A stretch of 44,338 nucleotides of DNA, from assembly GCA_018814305.1 (NCBI GenBank), contig JAHJAA010000004.1, positions 1 to 44,338 on the forward strand, written 5' to 3'. Shown here piece after piece: positions 26,470 to 35,685 of this stretch. This DNA comes from Pseudomonadota bacterium (lineage in GTDB: Bacteria; Desulfobacterota; Desulfobulbia; Desulfobulbales; JAGXFP01). Numbering within the stretch: the stretch's first letter is position 1; each line of letters starts with the position of its first letter. The notes under the pieces were generated by a model. That model had not been told where the DNA came from. It made no database searches and saw only the letters and a program-made list of their open reading frames with translations. The position numbers and the translations under genes were made by a program.

Positions 26470-28715
26470 TGATATCCTCCATGATGAGTTTACGATCATT
26501 TTTCGGGTGGACTTTTTTATTAATCACACTGTCCGCTTCCTATGCTTTCGGAGCTGTGCCTGTAAAAGAAACAGCAATGGCGCCGAAATCAACGTCCTTC
26601 ACAATTAACAAAATCCAATGGGATCAACTCGGCTCTGATTACATACTCAAAATTGAAGGTGATTCGTCACCAACATATACAATGTATGAACTTTTTGAAC
26701 CCATGAGGGTTATAATTGATATAGCTGATGCGGCAATTGATAGTATGGTTAACCTTCCTTTTGAGATCCAGGGCGGTCCGGTATCCTTTGTCAATGGTAA
26801 AATGTTGGACGACCAAGAACCATTTATTGCGCGAATAGAGATTTATATAACTAATGAATCAACGTATTCAGTTGAAAGATCAAATAACGATATAATCGTC
26901 ACTTTTGCCAATGAAAGTTCGGAAAGCAGCGGTCAGGAAGCAGTTATTAATACTCCCAAAATCCCTCCGGTGGATCCTGAGATTAAGACTGAAACCATGG
27001 CGGGTAATGATAAAATTCAATCTTTGCCGTCTGGCGATTTTGTTGATGAAACTACCATCACAGTAAGTGATCTGATTACAACTACAACCCTGGATACAAT
27101 AGCTGGTATTGAGGCAACGGTTGAAAGTATTGAAATAAATACCAAATCTGAAGAAAACATATCCGCTCGGAACCTCTTTAATATTGAAATAAATCACCAA
27201 CCAAATGAAACATTATTAATGGTCAAAGCAGATGGGCCTATCCAAAATTTCAACGAAATCCTGCTTGGTGAAGACAAATCAACCAACAAACCGAATAGAT
27301 TATTCCTTGACCTGGATAACATCACACTTGTTGGCCCCGAAATACTCAAAGAAAGTGGTACTGCTCTAGCGAGAGTTCGTTTAACCAAAAAGCTCAATGG
27401 CTCTCGAATAATTCTTGATTCCGGACTTGATACTTTATTTGAATACTCAATTCAGGAACAAACTGACGGATTGCTGATAACTATTAAAGAACCTTCTGCG
27501 ACTACTTCTATCCTCGCTGGTATCATCGAAAAAACAGAGCAAACTGAAGTATTTCAAAATAGCCAGGATGTTGCGGCCTTAGATACTCCAAAAGATCAAG
27601 ATTCACTATCTGCCCAAGGTTCAACTAGTTCCCTTCCTTCAAATGGAATTGAATCGGATAGCCCCGAACCCGAACAACCTCAAATTGACTCGAAATCACC
27701 TGCGACCAAATCGGCAGATGATAAAACTCAGAAAAAAGACAATGCCACGTCCAACAGGTTAAGAGACTTTTCCTTTGCAGGATATAATAAAAAAAGGATA
27801 ACCGTAGATTTCTTTAAAATTGATTTACATAATGTGTTCCGATTATTTGGTGAGGTTAGCAACTTAAATATCGTCGTTGATGAATCAGTAGGCGGCACGC
27901 TGACATTAGCTCTAAATGATGTGCCCTGGGATTTTGCCTTAGACATTATTTTAAATTTAAAAGATCTCCAAAAAGAGGAACGGTTTAACACCATTGTCAT
28001 ATCACCAAAAAGCAAAAAATTCACCTGGCCTGAACGTTCTTTGGACACCTTAGAATTTAAAGCGGACTTAGACGTACTGGAAGTTCAAGCCCAGGATGCA
28101 ATTAAAATAAGTAAACGTCAGGAAATTCCGGAAACAGTCATAGAAGCGAAAAAACTCATTCATCAAGCCCAATCACATGAACGTGCAGGTAATTATCAAG
28201 CAGCGTTACCTCTATACGAAGAAGCATTTAAGAAGTGGTCGGACAATATTTTATTAGCACGTCGAATTGCAACTCTCTGTCTTGTTCATATTAACAGTAA
28301 TGCTAAGGCTATACATTACTCAAAAACGGCTTTGCAACTTAACCCCGGTGATACTGAGGCTGCTTTACTCACCGCAATTGGTTTGGCGCGGATGCAAAAG
28401 AAAGTTCAAGCAAAAGAATATTTTGATCTTGCTGTGAGCGGTTCAAAACCTTCCAGCGATGCTTTGGCAAGCTATTCAGCTTTCTGTGAGGAAAATGGGG
28501 ATTTCGATTGTTCCATGACCCTTCTTAAAAAGCATGAAGACCTTCACGGTGATACCCTTGAAACAATGATCAGTCGTGCTAGAATTTTTGATAAACAGGG
28601 TGATCATACAATGGCAATTAATGAATATCAGGCGATCCTGCTCTCCGGATTTTCTCTTCCTGGAGACCTTAAACGATTCATCCAAGGAAGACTGGCCGTA
28701 GCAGTAATGAATTAA
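26469..28715 (+). CDS. AMIN-STN-TPR protein: PilQ-like N-terminal half without the secretin pore
   Basis: A 748-aa exported protein (signal peptide 1-28, probable cut after SYAFG). It has two AMIN-like beta-domains (about 44-148 and 236-341), which bind peptidoglycan in PilQ. A low-complexity linker rich in Ser/Pro/Gln covers about 345-430. An STN/N0-like domain (443-515, KRITVDFFKIDLHNVFRLFG and LALNDVPWDFALDIIL) closely follows the PilQ pattern. Instead of N1 and the secretin barrel, residues about 557-745 are TPR-like helical repeats (ERAGNYQAALPLYEEAF). MSHA systems have a TPR protein, MshN, in this position, but not with these N-domains. The GTG start has GGGAG 8 bases upstream. Confidence 0.85.
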   Translation: MISSMMSLRSFFGWTFLLITLSASYAFGAVPVKETAMAPKSTSFTINKIQWDQLGSDYILKIEGDSSPTYTMYELFEPMRVIIDIADAAIDSMVNLPFEIQGGPVSFVNGKMLDDQEPFIARIEIYITNESTYSVERSNNDIIVTFANESSESSGQEAVINTPKIPPVDPEIKTETMAGNDKIQSLPSGDFVDETTITVSDLITTTTLDTIAGIEATVESIEINTKSEENISARNLFNIEINHQPNETLLMVKADGPIQNFNEILLGEDKSTNKPNRLFLDLDNITLVGPEILKESGTALARVRLTKKLNGSRIILDSGLDTLFEYSIQEQTDGLLITIKEPSATTSILAGIIEKTEQTEVFQNSQDVAALDTPKDQDSLSAQGSTSSLPSNGIESDSPEPEQPQIDSKSPATKSADDKTQKKDNATSNRLRDFSFAGYNKKRITVDFFKIDLHNVFRLFGEVSNLNIVVDESVGGTLTLALNDVPWDFALDIILNLKDLQKEERFNTIVISPKSKKFTWPERSLDTLEFKADLDVLEVQAQDAIKISKRQEIPETVIEAKKLIHQAQSHERAGNYQAALPLYEEAFKKWSDNILLARRIATLCLVHINSNAKAIHYSKTALQLNPGDTEAALLTAIGLARMQKKVQAKEYFDLAVSGSKPSSDALASYSAFCEENGDFDCSMTLLKKHEDLHGDTLETMISRARIFDKQGDHTMAINEYQAILLSGFSLPGDLKRFIQGRLAVAVMN

Positions 28716-28755
28716 AATGGGTTATTCTCACAAGGAAAAAAGAGAGAATTCTATT

Positions 28756-30441
28756 ATGAGACACGCACAGAAACGAATATCATGGGCTATTGCTGTTTTC
28801 TTAATGACAGCCCTCTTGTCCTGCACACCGAGCACTCCTCCACTCCAGGAGCGCGAAGTTAGCTCATCATCTGAATCAACCTCGCAGTTAAAGGCTGGTT
28901 CGATTGATGGAACAAAACCAAACAGTACAGCAAGTTCCTTGTCCGCACAGAATGGTGAGGCCCAAGCGAGTCTTCCTGTTAGATTCCAGACCCCATCATA
29001 TTCACTCAATCCAGATGATGAAAGTCTCACTCCAATGGGAGATAATGAAGAATTCGTAGTAAAAGTAGGAGCTGATATCTCTTCAACAACGGGTCCAGTC
29101 CTCCTCCGTGACATAATGAAGAGACTAGCTTCTTTAAAAAACATGAATATTAGTTGGGCAAGTGATGTTGATCAATACTCATTTGTTGATGTAGACATTC
29201 GAGCCGACGATGATTTTTTCAATGCCATCGATAATCTACTCAGACAACGTGATTACTTTCATGAAGTACAGGGAAATACCATTGTAATCAAATACAAAGA
29301 GACCAGAAAGTTTCATTTAGCAATGCCGTTCACTTCATCCAAATACTCAACTGCTCTTGGAGGTGATGTATTAGGATCCACTAAAGATACCAATATTAAA
29401 GGGAGTATGGAATTAACGAGTGAAGGTAATACTTTCGATATTTGGTTAAACATCAAAAACAATCTTGATCAAGTATTGCAAATTTGGGAAAACACTCAAG
29501 CTAATACCCCCCCTCCAACCCCAAAATCAACTGATGAAACAGGGGCCGCCGGATCAGCTGGAGTCCAAGATGCGGTAAAAGTATCACAACCTCAATCGGC
29601 CAAAGGATATTACACGATTGATAAGCCGATTGGTCTAATAACAGTTACTGCGCCCCGTTTGGTTTTGGAAAAGGTGGATAATTATCTGACCAATTTGAAA
29701 AAGGAATTGTATAAACAGATTTCGATCGAAGCAAAGATATTAGAAGTTACAGTTACTAACGAAAGGAAAACGGGTATCGATTGGAGTGATTTGCTCAGTG
29801 GTGGTTTATTTGATTTCACCATGCAGTTCGGTGACAGTAGTTTTAATCAACCACTTGGTCCGTCAGGAAGTCGAATGTTTACTATTGGTGCAAAAAACTT
29901 TAACCTTCTTTTAACTGCTATCGAAAAACAAGGAAATACTAAAATTCTAGCCAATCCTAAACTCAGTGTTATGAATGGCCAACCGGCAATGATTAATGTC
30001 GGTGAAAGTGTAACCTATATTGAATCGGTAACTTCAACCGTAAGTGAAGGTATTGTCACCTATACCGTAAATACTTCAAGTGTGATGTCGGGTTTAGGAA
30101 TGTCTGTGATCGCAACAATTCTAGATAATAATGAGGTTATTTTGAATCTTACCCCTGTAACCTCCAAACTTGATAAGCCCATTGAATACAAAAATTTCGG
30201 CGGAAATAATCAGGTTGGTTTGCCAGTTGTGAATCTTCGTGAGATGAGCACACTGGTCAGAGTTAAAAATGGGGAAATGTTAATCATTGGAGGATTAATT
30301 GATACAACTGATGATAACAATGATACCGAAGTCCCTCTTTTAGGTCGCATACCTATCATTAAAAACTTTTTCAGTAGTGATAGCAAAATTAAAGCAAACA
30401 AAGAGTTGATTATTTTGCTCAGGCCTCAGATAATTTCTTAA
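28756..30441 (+). CDS. Outer-membrane secretin lipoprotein, MshL/PilQ-like
   Basis: A 561-aa lipoprotein (lipobox LLSC, acylated C23) that should form the outer-membrane gate. An STN/N0-type domain (about 111-180: LLRDIMKRLASLKNMNISWA), a secretin N-domain and the barrel domain from about 310 are present. The barrel has ILEVTVTNERKTGIDWSDLL, ILANPKLSVMNGQPAMINVG, and the signature around EMLIIGGLIDTTDDNNDTEV then PLLGRIPIIKNFFSS. AMIN domains are missing and sit in the previous gene. I chose ATG 28756, which leads straight into the signal peptide and has GAGAG upstream; ATG 28717 lacks an SD. The closest type by memory is MSHA-pilus MshL. Confidence 0.88.
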   Translation: MRHAQKRISWAIAVFLMTALLSCTPSTPPLQEREVSSSSESTSQLKAGSIDGTKPNSTASSLSAQNGEAQASLPVRFQTPSYSLNPDDESLTPMGDNEEFVVKVGADISSTTGPVLLRDIMKRLASLKNMNISWASDVDQYSFVDVDIRADDDFFNAIDNLLRQRDYFHEVQGNTIVIKYKETRKFHLAMPFTSSKYSTALGGDVLGSTKDTNIKGSMELTSEGNTFDIWLNIKNNLDQVLQIWENTQANTPPPTPKSTDETGAAGSAGVQDAVKVSQPQSAKGYYTIDKPIGLITVTAPRLVLEKVDNYLTNLKKELYKQISIEAKILEVTVTNERKTGIDWSDLLSGGLFDFTMQFGDSSFNQPLGPSGSRMFTIGAKNFNLLLTAIEKQGNTKILANPKLSVMNGQPAMINVGESVTYIESVTSTVSEGIVTYTVNTSSVMSGLGMSVIATILDNNEVILNLTPVTSKLDKPIEYKNFGGNNQVGLPVVNLREMSTLVRVKNGEMLIIGGLIDTTDDNNDTEVPLLGRIPIIKNFFSSDSKIKANKELIILLRPQIIS

Positions 30442-30499
30442 AGCATCCAATGAAATTATGGTTGTCATTCAATCAAGTATAAAGAAAGGAGAATACGTC

Positions 30500-31516
30500 A
30501 TGCCCGCCATTAAATCCATAGCCATCGGGGTTTTGGCATTCATGCTCTCCGGTTGCGGTCAGTTGGTTTCCGAGAAACTTACAGTATCGAATACTGCACC
30601 GGCGCCAAAGTGTACAACCGGACTAAAAATGGTGATCATGCCACTTGCTGATTACTCCTATATGGAGGATGCAATAACAGCACAAAGACGAAATCGTGCG
30701 ATAATGGAAACTTTGAATGATGAACTCATATCAAAAGGTGTCCTATTACCTATCCAAGAAGACGTTATGCACTATCTGGTTGGGAAGAACATTATAAAAT
30801 CCAATCCCGCAAACAATGGTGGTTCTAAAACCGATGCATATTTGGACCAGGAAATGTCTACAGGTGGTTGGTCGACCAGCATGCAAAATGCAATTGGGCA
30901 GTTAATTGCTGAAAATTCCGCCCACGAAAATTCCTCAGCCGATTCGACAATAGCCCTCGACAATGAAACTCTAGGGAAAATTGCCGGCGATTTCAATGCT
31001 GATTTGGTTATGAGAGGTCGTATTATCAAATACCAAATTGATAATGAAAATTCTTGGTCTCCTTTAAAGAAGGGTATGTTACCAGTGCTATTCGGTGGAA
31101 CCAGTCGTCTGTTATTCGGTGTAGCTAAGACTGAGAATTACGACATGTTAAACACTGTCACTGTTGGGGCTCTTGCCGGTGCAATTGCCGGTAATGACGC
31201 AACAACACCATATACGTATGCCGACAAAATTGATCCCTCAGGGGCGAATAGCGTTGCTTGGGGCATAGCAGGAGCAGGCCTTGGGTATCTGGCCAATCAG
31301 GGTGGAAAAACCAATCGTGCAACAGTGCAGTTAAGATTATGGGTTCAGAATCCTCAAACAGGTGCGGTCGTCTGGACAAACCGTGCTGTTGTCAAGGTCA
31401 CCCCACAGACAATTTTTGCTGACTCGGAACCTGAGCATCTATTTACAACCGCTATCAATCAGGCTGTCAGTTCGCTGGTTAATGATTTTGTAGCACAAAC
31501 CGCCAAGACATTATGA
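30500..31516 (+). CDS. CsgG/LpoB-like outer-membrane lipoprotein
   Basis: A 338-aa lipoprotein: signal 1-18, lipobox LSGC with C19. The fold suggested by LKMVIMPLADYSYM, repeated charged helices, IAGDFNADLVMRGRIIKYQI and VQLRLWVQNPQTGAVVWTNR is that of the CsgG/LpoB/TolB-N superfamily. A Gly/Ala-rich hydrophobic stretch (about 215-265, VGALAGAIAGND and GIAGAGLGYLANQGG) is a probable membrane-inserting segment. ATG 30500 is set by AAGGAG with 8-nt spacing. It follows the secretin by 58 bases and probably works with it, for example as an outer-membrane accessory lipoprotein. Whether it forms a CsgG-like pore cannot be told. Confidence 0.65.
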   Translation: MPAIKSIAIGVLAFMLSGCGQLVSEKLTVSNTAPAPKCTTGLKMVIMPLADYSYMEDAITAQRRNRAIMETLNDELISKGVLLPIQEDVMHYLVGKNIIKSNPANNGGSKTDAYLDQEMSTGGWSTSMQNAIGQLIAENSAHENSSADSTIALDNETLGKIAGDFNADLVMRGRIIKYQIDNENSWSPLKKGMLPVLFGGTSRLLFGVAKTENYDMLNTVTVGALAGAIAGNDATTPYTYADKIDPSGANSVAWGIAGAGLGYLANQGGKTNRATVQLRLWVQNPQTGAVVWTNRAVVKVTPQTIFADSEPEHLFTTAINQAVSSLVNDFVAQTAKTL

Positions 31517-31579
31517 TTTAAAAGATAGATCCACCTTGGTGATCCGGAATACAAAACGAGCTGACATTCATAACCCCAA

Positions 31580-34500
31580 GTGAAAGCGATGCTAATGAAT
31601 ATGATAGAATCAAAGTTCAGTTTCATAACCCTGGCGAAGTTATTTGTTCTTTTCGCCTGCACCCTAGTGCTTATTTCCTGCAATGGAGGTGGAACTCCGC
31701 CCCCTCCAGGATCGACGGATGGGAGTACATCGCTTTCCTTATCGGTTTCACAAACTTCTGTAAAGACCGACAATTCCGATTCTGCAACTGTTACAGCCAC
31801 TATCCTCAAGAATAATACTCCCATGGCCGGGGTAACCGTTCGATTTGCGGCCACTGCAGGCCAGATTAATACCACAAGTTTAATTACAGATGCCAATGGT
31901 ACCGCCAGTGTCACTTTTACTTCCGGTACAGTCAGTAAGGCCAATCGAGAAGCTACGATTACCGCAAGTGCCAGTGGATATAATACAGCTTCAATTCCAG
32001 TAAAAATTAGTGGTACCTATATCTCAGCCGAAACATCAAAATCCCAACTCGAAGTTGGCAATTCAGGGACATTAACTATTACGGTTAAAGATGGCGGTGA
32101 TATAGGAGTATACAACGCGGATGTCACAATAGCTCAAATCTCCGGAAACGGTTCGATGAATCTATCGGCAGCTACTGGAAAAACAGACGCTACTGGTGCT
32201 TTAAGTATTACCTACACAGCTGTATCTGACGGAAGTGTTGTATTACAAGTTAGTGCCCTCGGGGCTCAGACCCAGAGTACAATTGCCATAGGGTCGACCG
32301 ATAATGATGTACCAGAACCAGAAAAACCCGGTGAAGCTTCAACCATAATACTCTCCAGCACAAGTCCTACTCCAGCTATCGTTGGAATAGCAGGTGGTGG
32401 TGTTCAAGAATCCATTTCTATTAATTTTTTGGTCGTTGATATTAACAATGAGCCCGCAACTGAATTCTATCTGGTCGATTTCAGTATCCTTAACGGTGGT
32501 TTAAATGGTGGAGAAGCCCTCAATAATATCCAAGATACTACTGATTCCAATGCTATCGCCACAACGGTTTTCAATGCAGGAACCAAGGCTGGAACAGTCC
32601 AGATTCGGGCATCATTAACCAATGATCCAACTATTTTTGCCGATATTTCTGTTACGATTACCGGAGGTTTGCCCAGCGGCAATGCTTTAGGGTTATCTGC
32701 AACCCCATTAAATATTCAAGGCCGAAAAACCTGGGGACTCACCCAAGATATTAGAGTCAGTGTTGCTGATTATTATAGCAACCCAGTTGCACCAAATGCT
32801 CAGGTTCAGATGCAATCAGATTTTGCGGAGACTACCGGCACAGCACTTTTCGTTCCTGATTCTGGGGGACATTCATCATCAGCGAATGTTCAACTCACCA
32901 CAGGACCTCCCAACCCAATTGACGGTTTTGTTGAGGTGGTTGGGCAAACCATCGGGGGAAGTTATTCCAAGGTATTATCTTTGGCCGTTGATCCTAACAA
33001 TTCCAATATAATTTATGCGGGATCAGATGGGGGGGGTATTTTTAAATCCTCTGATGGTGGGACAAATTGGAACAATATCGGCTCGCCATTAAAAGAAATC
33101 GGCGCTGCTAAGTTTAAAAATCTAACGGGAACTCTTGTTCGTGATATTATAATCGACTCAAATAACTCCAGTGTAGTTTATGCCGCTACTGATAAGGGAG
33201 TTTTTGTGACAACCAATAGCGGGGAAGCCTGGCATACCCTCACTGGTCTTCGCAGAATCGAGGGTGATTACCTTGGTTTAACCACTGGGTCCTATTACAC
33301 TTTATTCATGACCTATCCCGAATATTATGACGGCTACGGAGAAATATTTGAATTTAGTTACGCACATAGTGGTTCAAGGTCACGAACAAAAATCTATGTA
33401 AATGGCAGCGAGGTTGATAATTATCTCATCTCTGGAAATATGATTCAATTTGTTTCAGCCAACTCCCCGTTGGCATCAGGGTATGTTATCTCAGCTGATT
33501 ATGATACATCTTCCTCGTTACCAAACAAACCGGTTTACGCTCTGGCTATTGATCCAACCCCAACCGATTTCGATGTTGCGCTTGGACATGCTAAGACAAT
33601 TTATGCCGGGATTTATGGAGATGGGGTATGGAAAACTTCAAATGGCGGTAAATCATGGAAAAAGATTTCAACCATGGCTCCAGGACAAGGTGTAACGTTC
33701 GGCAGAAATGTCCTTACTATGGAAATTAATTCTCTTTCTCCTTCCGAATTATTTGCCGGGACTGATGGAGAGGGACTCTTCCACAGTATAGATAGTGGCT
33801 TGACTTGGACTAAAATGACCGGAACTATCTCCAATTCCATTAATGAAACCGAGGTCAGGGATATTACCATAGCCCCACTTAGCGGTAAGGTTAATGATAT
33901 ATGGATTGCCGGGAAAAATGGAATTCATTATTCCAATGACGGGGGGGCCTCTTGGCGAACCCCTTCGATAAATGTTCAAAATTCAGACCCTAATAACACT
34001 GATGTTCGTGCCATTGTTCGAGACCCTGTAGATGCTACTCTTTATGCTGCCACCTTCGGTAATGTATTAGATCGTTCATCACCCCATGGCGGCATTTTTT
34101 CATCAACCGATGGCGGCGAGACATGGAGCAAAACCTCTGATATTTCATCGGTTACCGGGGCCCACACCATCGAAGCCTTAGCCATCGCTGGTCAAAGTGG
34201 CAATGATCTTCTGATAGCTGGCACTGAAGGTAGATCAGTGTACATTAGTAATGATAGTGGTCAAAATTGGAATAAAAAGAACGGAACAAACTCAGCAAGT
34301 ATAACGAATACCCTTTTTACCACGATCCGGCTTCTTCACTCTGGCCCTATGTCTGGGATTGGCTTTGAACAACTGCTCTGCGGATATTATCAAGGAGCAG
34401 GAGTATGTGGTGAAATATGGGCTGGCGAATCAGCACAGTTTTACGTCGATATATCCGATGATTTAGGTCACACTTTAACCAGCGGAACATCTTATGCGGC

Positions 34501-35044
34501 CACCGCAAGTCCCGGAATACTTACCGGAACAATTTCCGAGACCTTACCTGACGCCACATACGGAAATACAGATTATTACCATACGTGGTATAACGAACCC
34601 ACCCTTACTGAAGATACGGTTGGGGAGTTCACTATCAATGTTAATGGAAGTAATGGAACCAGTAGTCTGAAAGTCGGCTTACTGCTCAGAGCTAAATTAC
34701 AAGGTCGCTCTGGAGAAGACGCAGTGCCTTCTCTAGCCCTTTCCATTTCAGCTACAGGTAACAGCACTTCTACATCACTGAATGGATATGGTGGTTCAGG
34801 TGGCCCTTATGAATATGGTTCTTCTAGTTCTAGGGGATCTATTGATAGCAATGGAAATTACTCTTATTCGAATAATGGCTTAATTGCTGGTGATACAGAT
34901 ACTGACACCATTAGCATTTATGACTTAAATATGTGTTATGGCGACGTTAATACTTGCGGAGGAGTTCTTCATTCTTGCAGTTCTTACCTCGAAACGTGTC
35001 GTTCTATACAAATACCTGTTGAAATATCCAAAGAAGCTCTGTAA
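31580..35044 (+). CDS. Large lipoprotein: Ig-like (Big_1) domains plus beta-propeller
   Basis: 1154 aa. Signal peptide with lipobox LISC (C34), then a Gly/Pro linker. Four Ig-like units fill about 48-470; the first two are clearly of the Big_1/invasin kind (NNTPMAGVTVRFAATAGQIN, ITDANGTASVTF). About 470-905 is a propeller with seven Asp-boxes (SSDGGTNW, TTNSGEAW, TSNGGKSW, SIDSGLTW, SNDGGASW, STDGGETW, SNDSGQNW), interrupted at about 560-650 by a Tyr-rich insert. A further beta-domain (about 945-1085) and a tail with four cysteines (1120-1140) follow. Probably a surface or periplasmic adhesin-like partner of the pilus machine. The GTG start lacks a clear SD; ATGs at 31589, 31595 and 31601 are alternatives. 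Confidence 0.8.
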   Translation: MKAMLMNMIESKFSFITLAKLFVLFACTLVLISCNGGGTPPPPGSTDGSTSLSLSVSQTSVKTDNSDSATVTATILKNNTPMAGVTVRFAATAGQINTTSLITDANGTASVTFTSGTVSKANREATITASASGYNTASIPVKISGTYISAETSKSQLEVGNSGTLTITVKDGGDIGVYNADVTIAQISGNGSMNLSAATGKTDATGALSITYTAVSDGSVVLQVSALGAQTQSTIAIGSTDNDVPEPEKPGEASTIILSSTSPTPAIVGIAGGGVQESISINFLVVDINNEPATEFYLVDFSILNGGLNGGEALNNIQDTTDSNAIATTVFNAGTKAGTVQIRASLTNDPTIFADISVTITGGLPSGNALGLSATPLNIQGRKTWGLTQDIRVSVADYYSNPVAPNAQVQMQSDFAETTGTALFVPDSGGHSSSANVQLTTGPPNPIDGFVEVVGQTIGGSYSKVLSLAVDPNNSNIIYAGSDGGGIFKSSDGGTNWNNIGSPLKEIGAAKFKNLTGTLVRDIIIDSNNSSVVYAATDKGVFVTTNSGEAWHTLTGLRRIEGDYLGLTTGSYYTLFMTYPEYYDGYGEIFEFSYAHSGSRSRTKIYVNGSEVDNYLISGNMIQFVSANSPLASGYVISADYDTSSSLPNKPVYALAIDPTPTDFDVALGHAKTIYAGIYGDGVWKTSNGGKSWKKISTMAPGQGVTFGRNVLTMEINSLSPSELFAGTDGEGLFHSIDSGLTWTKMTGTISNSINETEVRDITIAPLSGKVNDIWIAGKNGIHYSNDGGASWRTPSINVQNSDPNNTDVRAIVRDPVDATLYAATFGNVLDRSSPHGGIFSSTDGGETWSKTSDISSVTGAHTIEALAIAGQSGNDLLIAGTEGRSVYISNDSGQNWNKKNGTNSASITNTLFTTIRLLHSGPMSGIGFEQLLCGYYQGAGVCGEIWAGESAQFYVDISDDLGHTLTSGTSYAATASPGILTGTISETLPDATYGNTDYYHTWYNEPTLTEDTVGEFTINVNGSNGTSSLKVGLLLRAKLQGRSGEDAVPSLALSISATGNSTSTSLNGYGGSGGPYEYGSSSSRGSIDSNGNYSYSNNGLIAGDTDTDTISIYDLNMCYGDVNTCGGVLHSCSSYLETCRSIQIPVEISKEAL

Positions 35045-35055
35045 TTGATTCAGTC

Positions 35056-35093
35056 ATACCCCCCCCCTCGATAAATATCGTGGGGGGGGGTAT
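35056..35093. terminator. C9/G9 hairpin between convergent genes
   Basis: A 17-bp stem with one T-T mismatch encloses a 4-nt loop (aaat). It contains nine consecutive C on one side and nine consecutive G on the other. It sits 12 bases after the lipoprotein stop and 16 before the secB stop. There is no real U-tract on either side, but the stem is strong enough to act as a bidirectional transcript end. Confidence 0.6.
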
Positions 35094-35108
35094 TCAATAC
35101 CGATAATT

Positions 35109-35594
35109 CTACTGTTGTTTTTCACTTGCCTCTTTCTGCTTCCGGCTGTTCTCATACAGAGCCATAAAGTTCACCGGTTCCATCAAAAAGGGAATGTAAC
35201 CTCCATCCACCGCCACCTGACTCATGATCTGGCGACTGAACGGGAAAAGTAAGGTCGGACAATCCACGGCCAAAAGCCTTGGCAGATGTTCCTGGGGGAT
35301 ATTCTTCAACAGGAAGATGGCGGCATGCTCAATCTCGATCAGGAACATGGTTTTATCATCACTACTGCCATCCTTGACCGTTGCGGTGATGGCCAGGGAA
35401 ATCTCCCAATGATCGTTTTCAATGGGTCGATTTCTGAGCTCAAGATTAAGATCGACCTTTGGATTGTTATTCTGGGTCAGAAAGACCGCCGGAGCATTGG
35501 GGCTTTCGAATGAGAGGTCTTTCAGGTACATCTTCTGCATCCGAAACTGGGGAACGTTTTCTTCAGTGGTTTGGGGTTCTTTCTCTTCAGTCAT
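35109..35594 (-). CDS. secB: Protein-export chaperone SecB
   Basis: A 161-aa cytoplasmic homotetrameric chaperone that keeps precursors unfolded and hands them to SecA. The core (FRMQKMYLKDLSFESPNAP near 17-35, KVDLNLELRNRPI, IEIEHAAIFLLKNI, CPTLLFPFSRQIMSQVAVDG, FLMEPVNFMALYEN) matches SecB throughout. Termini are charged and variable. ATG 35594 has AAGGAT 6-7 bases upstream. It is separated by 91 bases from uvrA on the same strand. Confidence 0.95.
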   Translation of the reverse strand: MTEEKEPQTTEENVPQFRMQKMYLKDLSFESPNAPAVFLTQNNNPKVDLNLELRNRPIENDHWEISLAITATVKDGSSDDKTMFLIEIEHAAIFLLKNIPQEHLPRLLAVDCPTLLFPFSRQIMSQVAVDGGYIPFLMEPVNFMALYENSRKQKEASEKQQ

Positions 35595-35685
35595 TATTCT
35601 ATCCTTATTTTTTAGTGGTAAATAAAACTCCTCACTTCATACCAAGCAGAAAGGATTATTGATCCTCAAAGGGTAAGAAACTATT

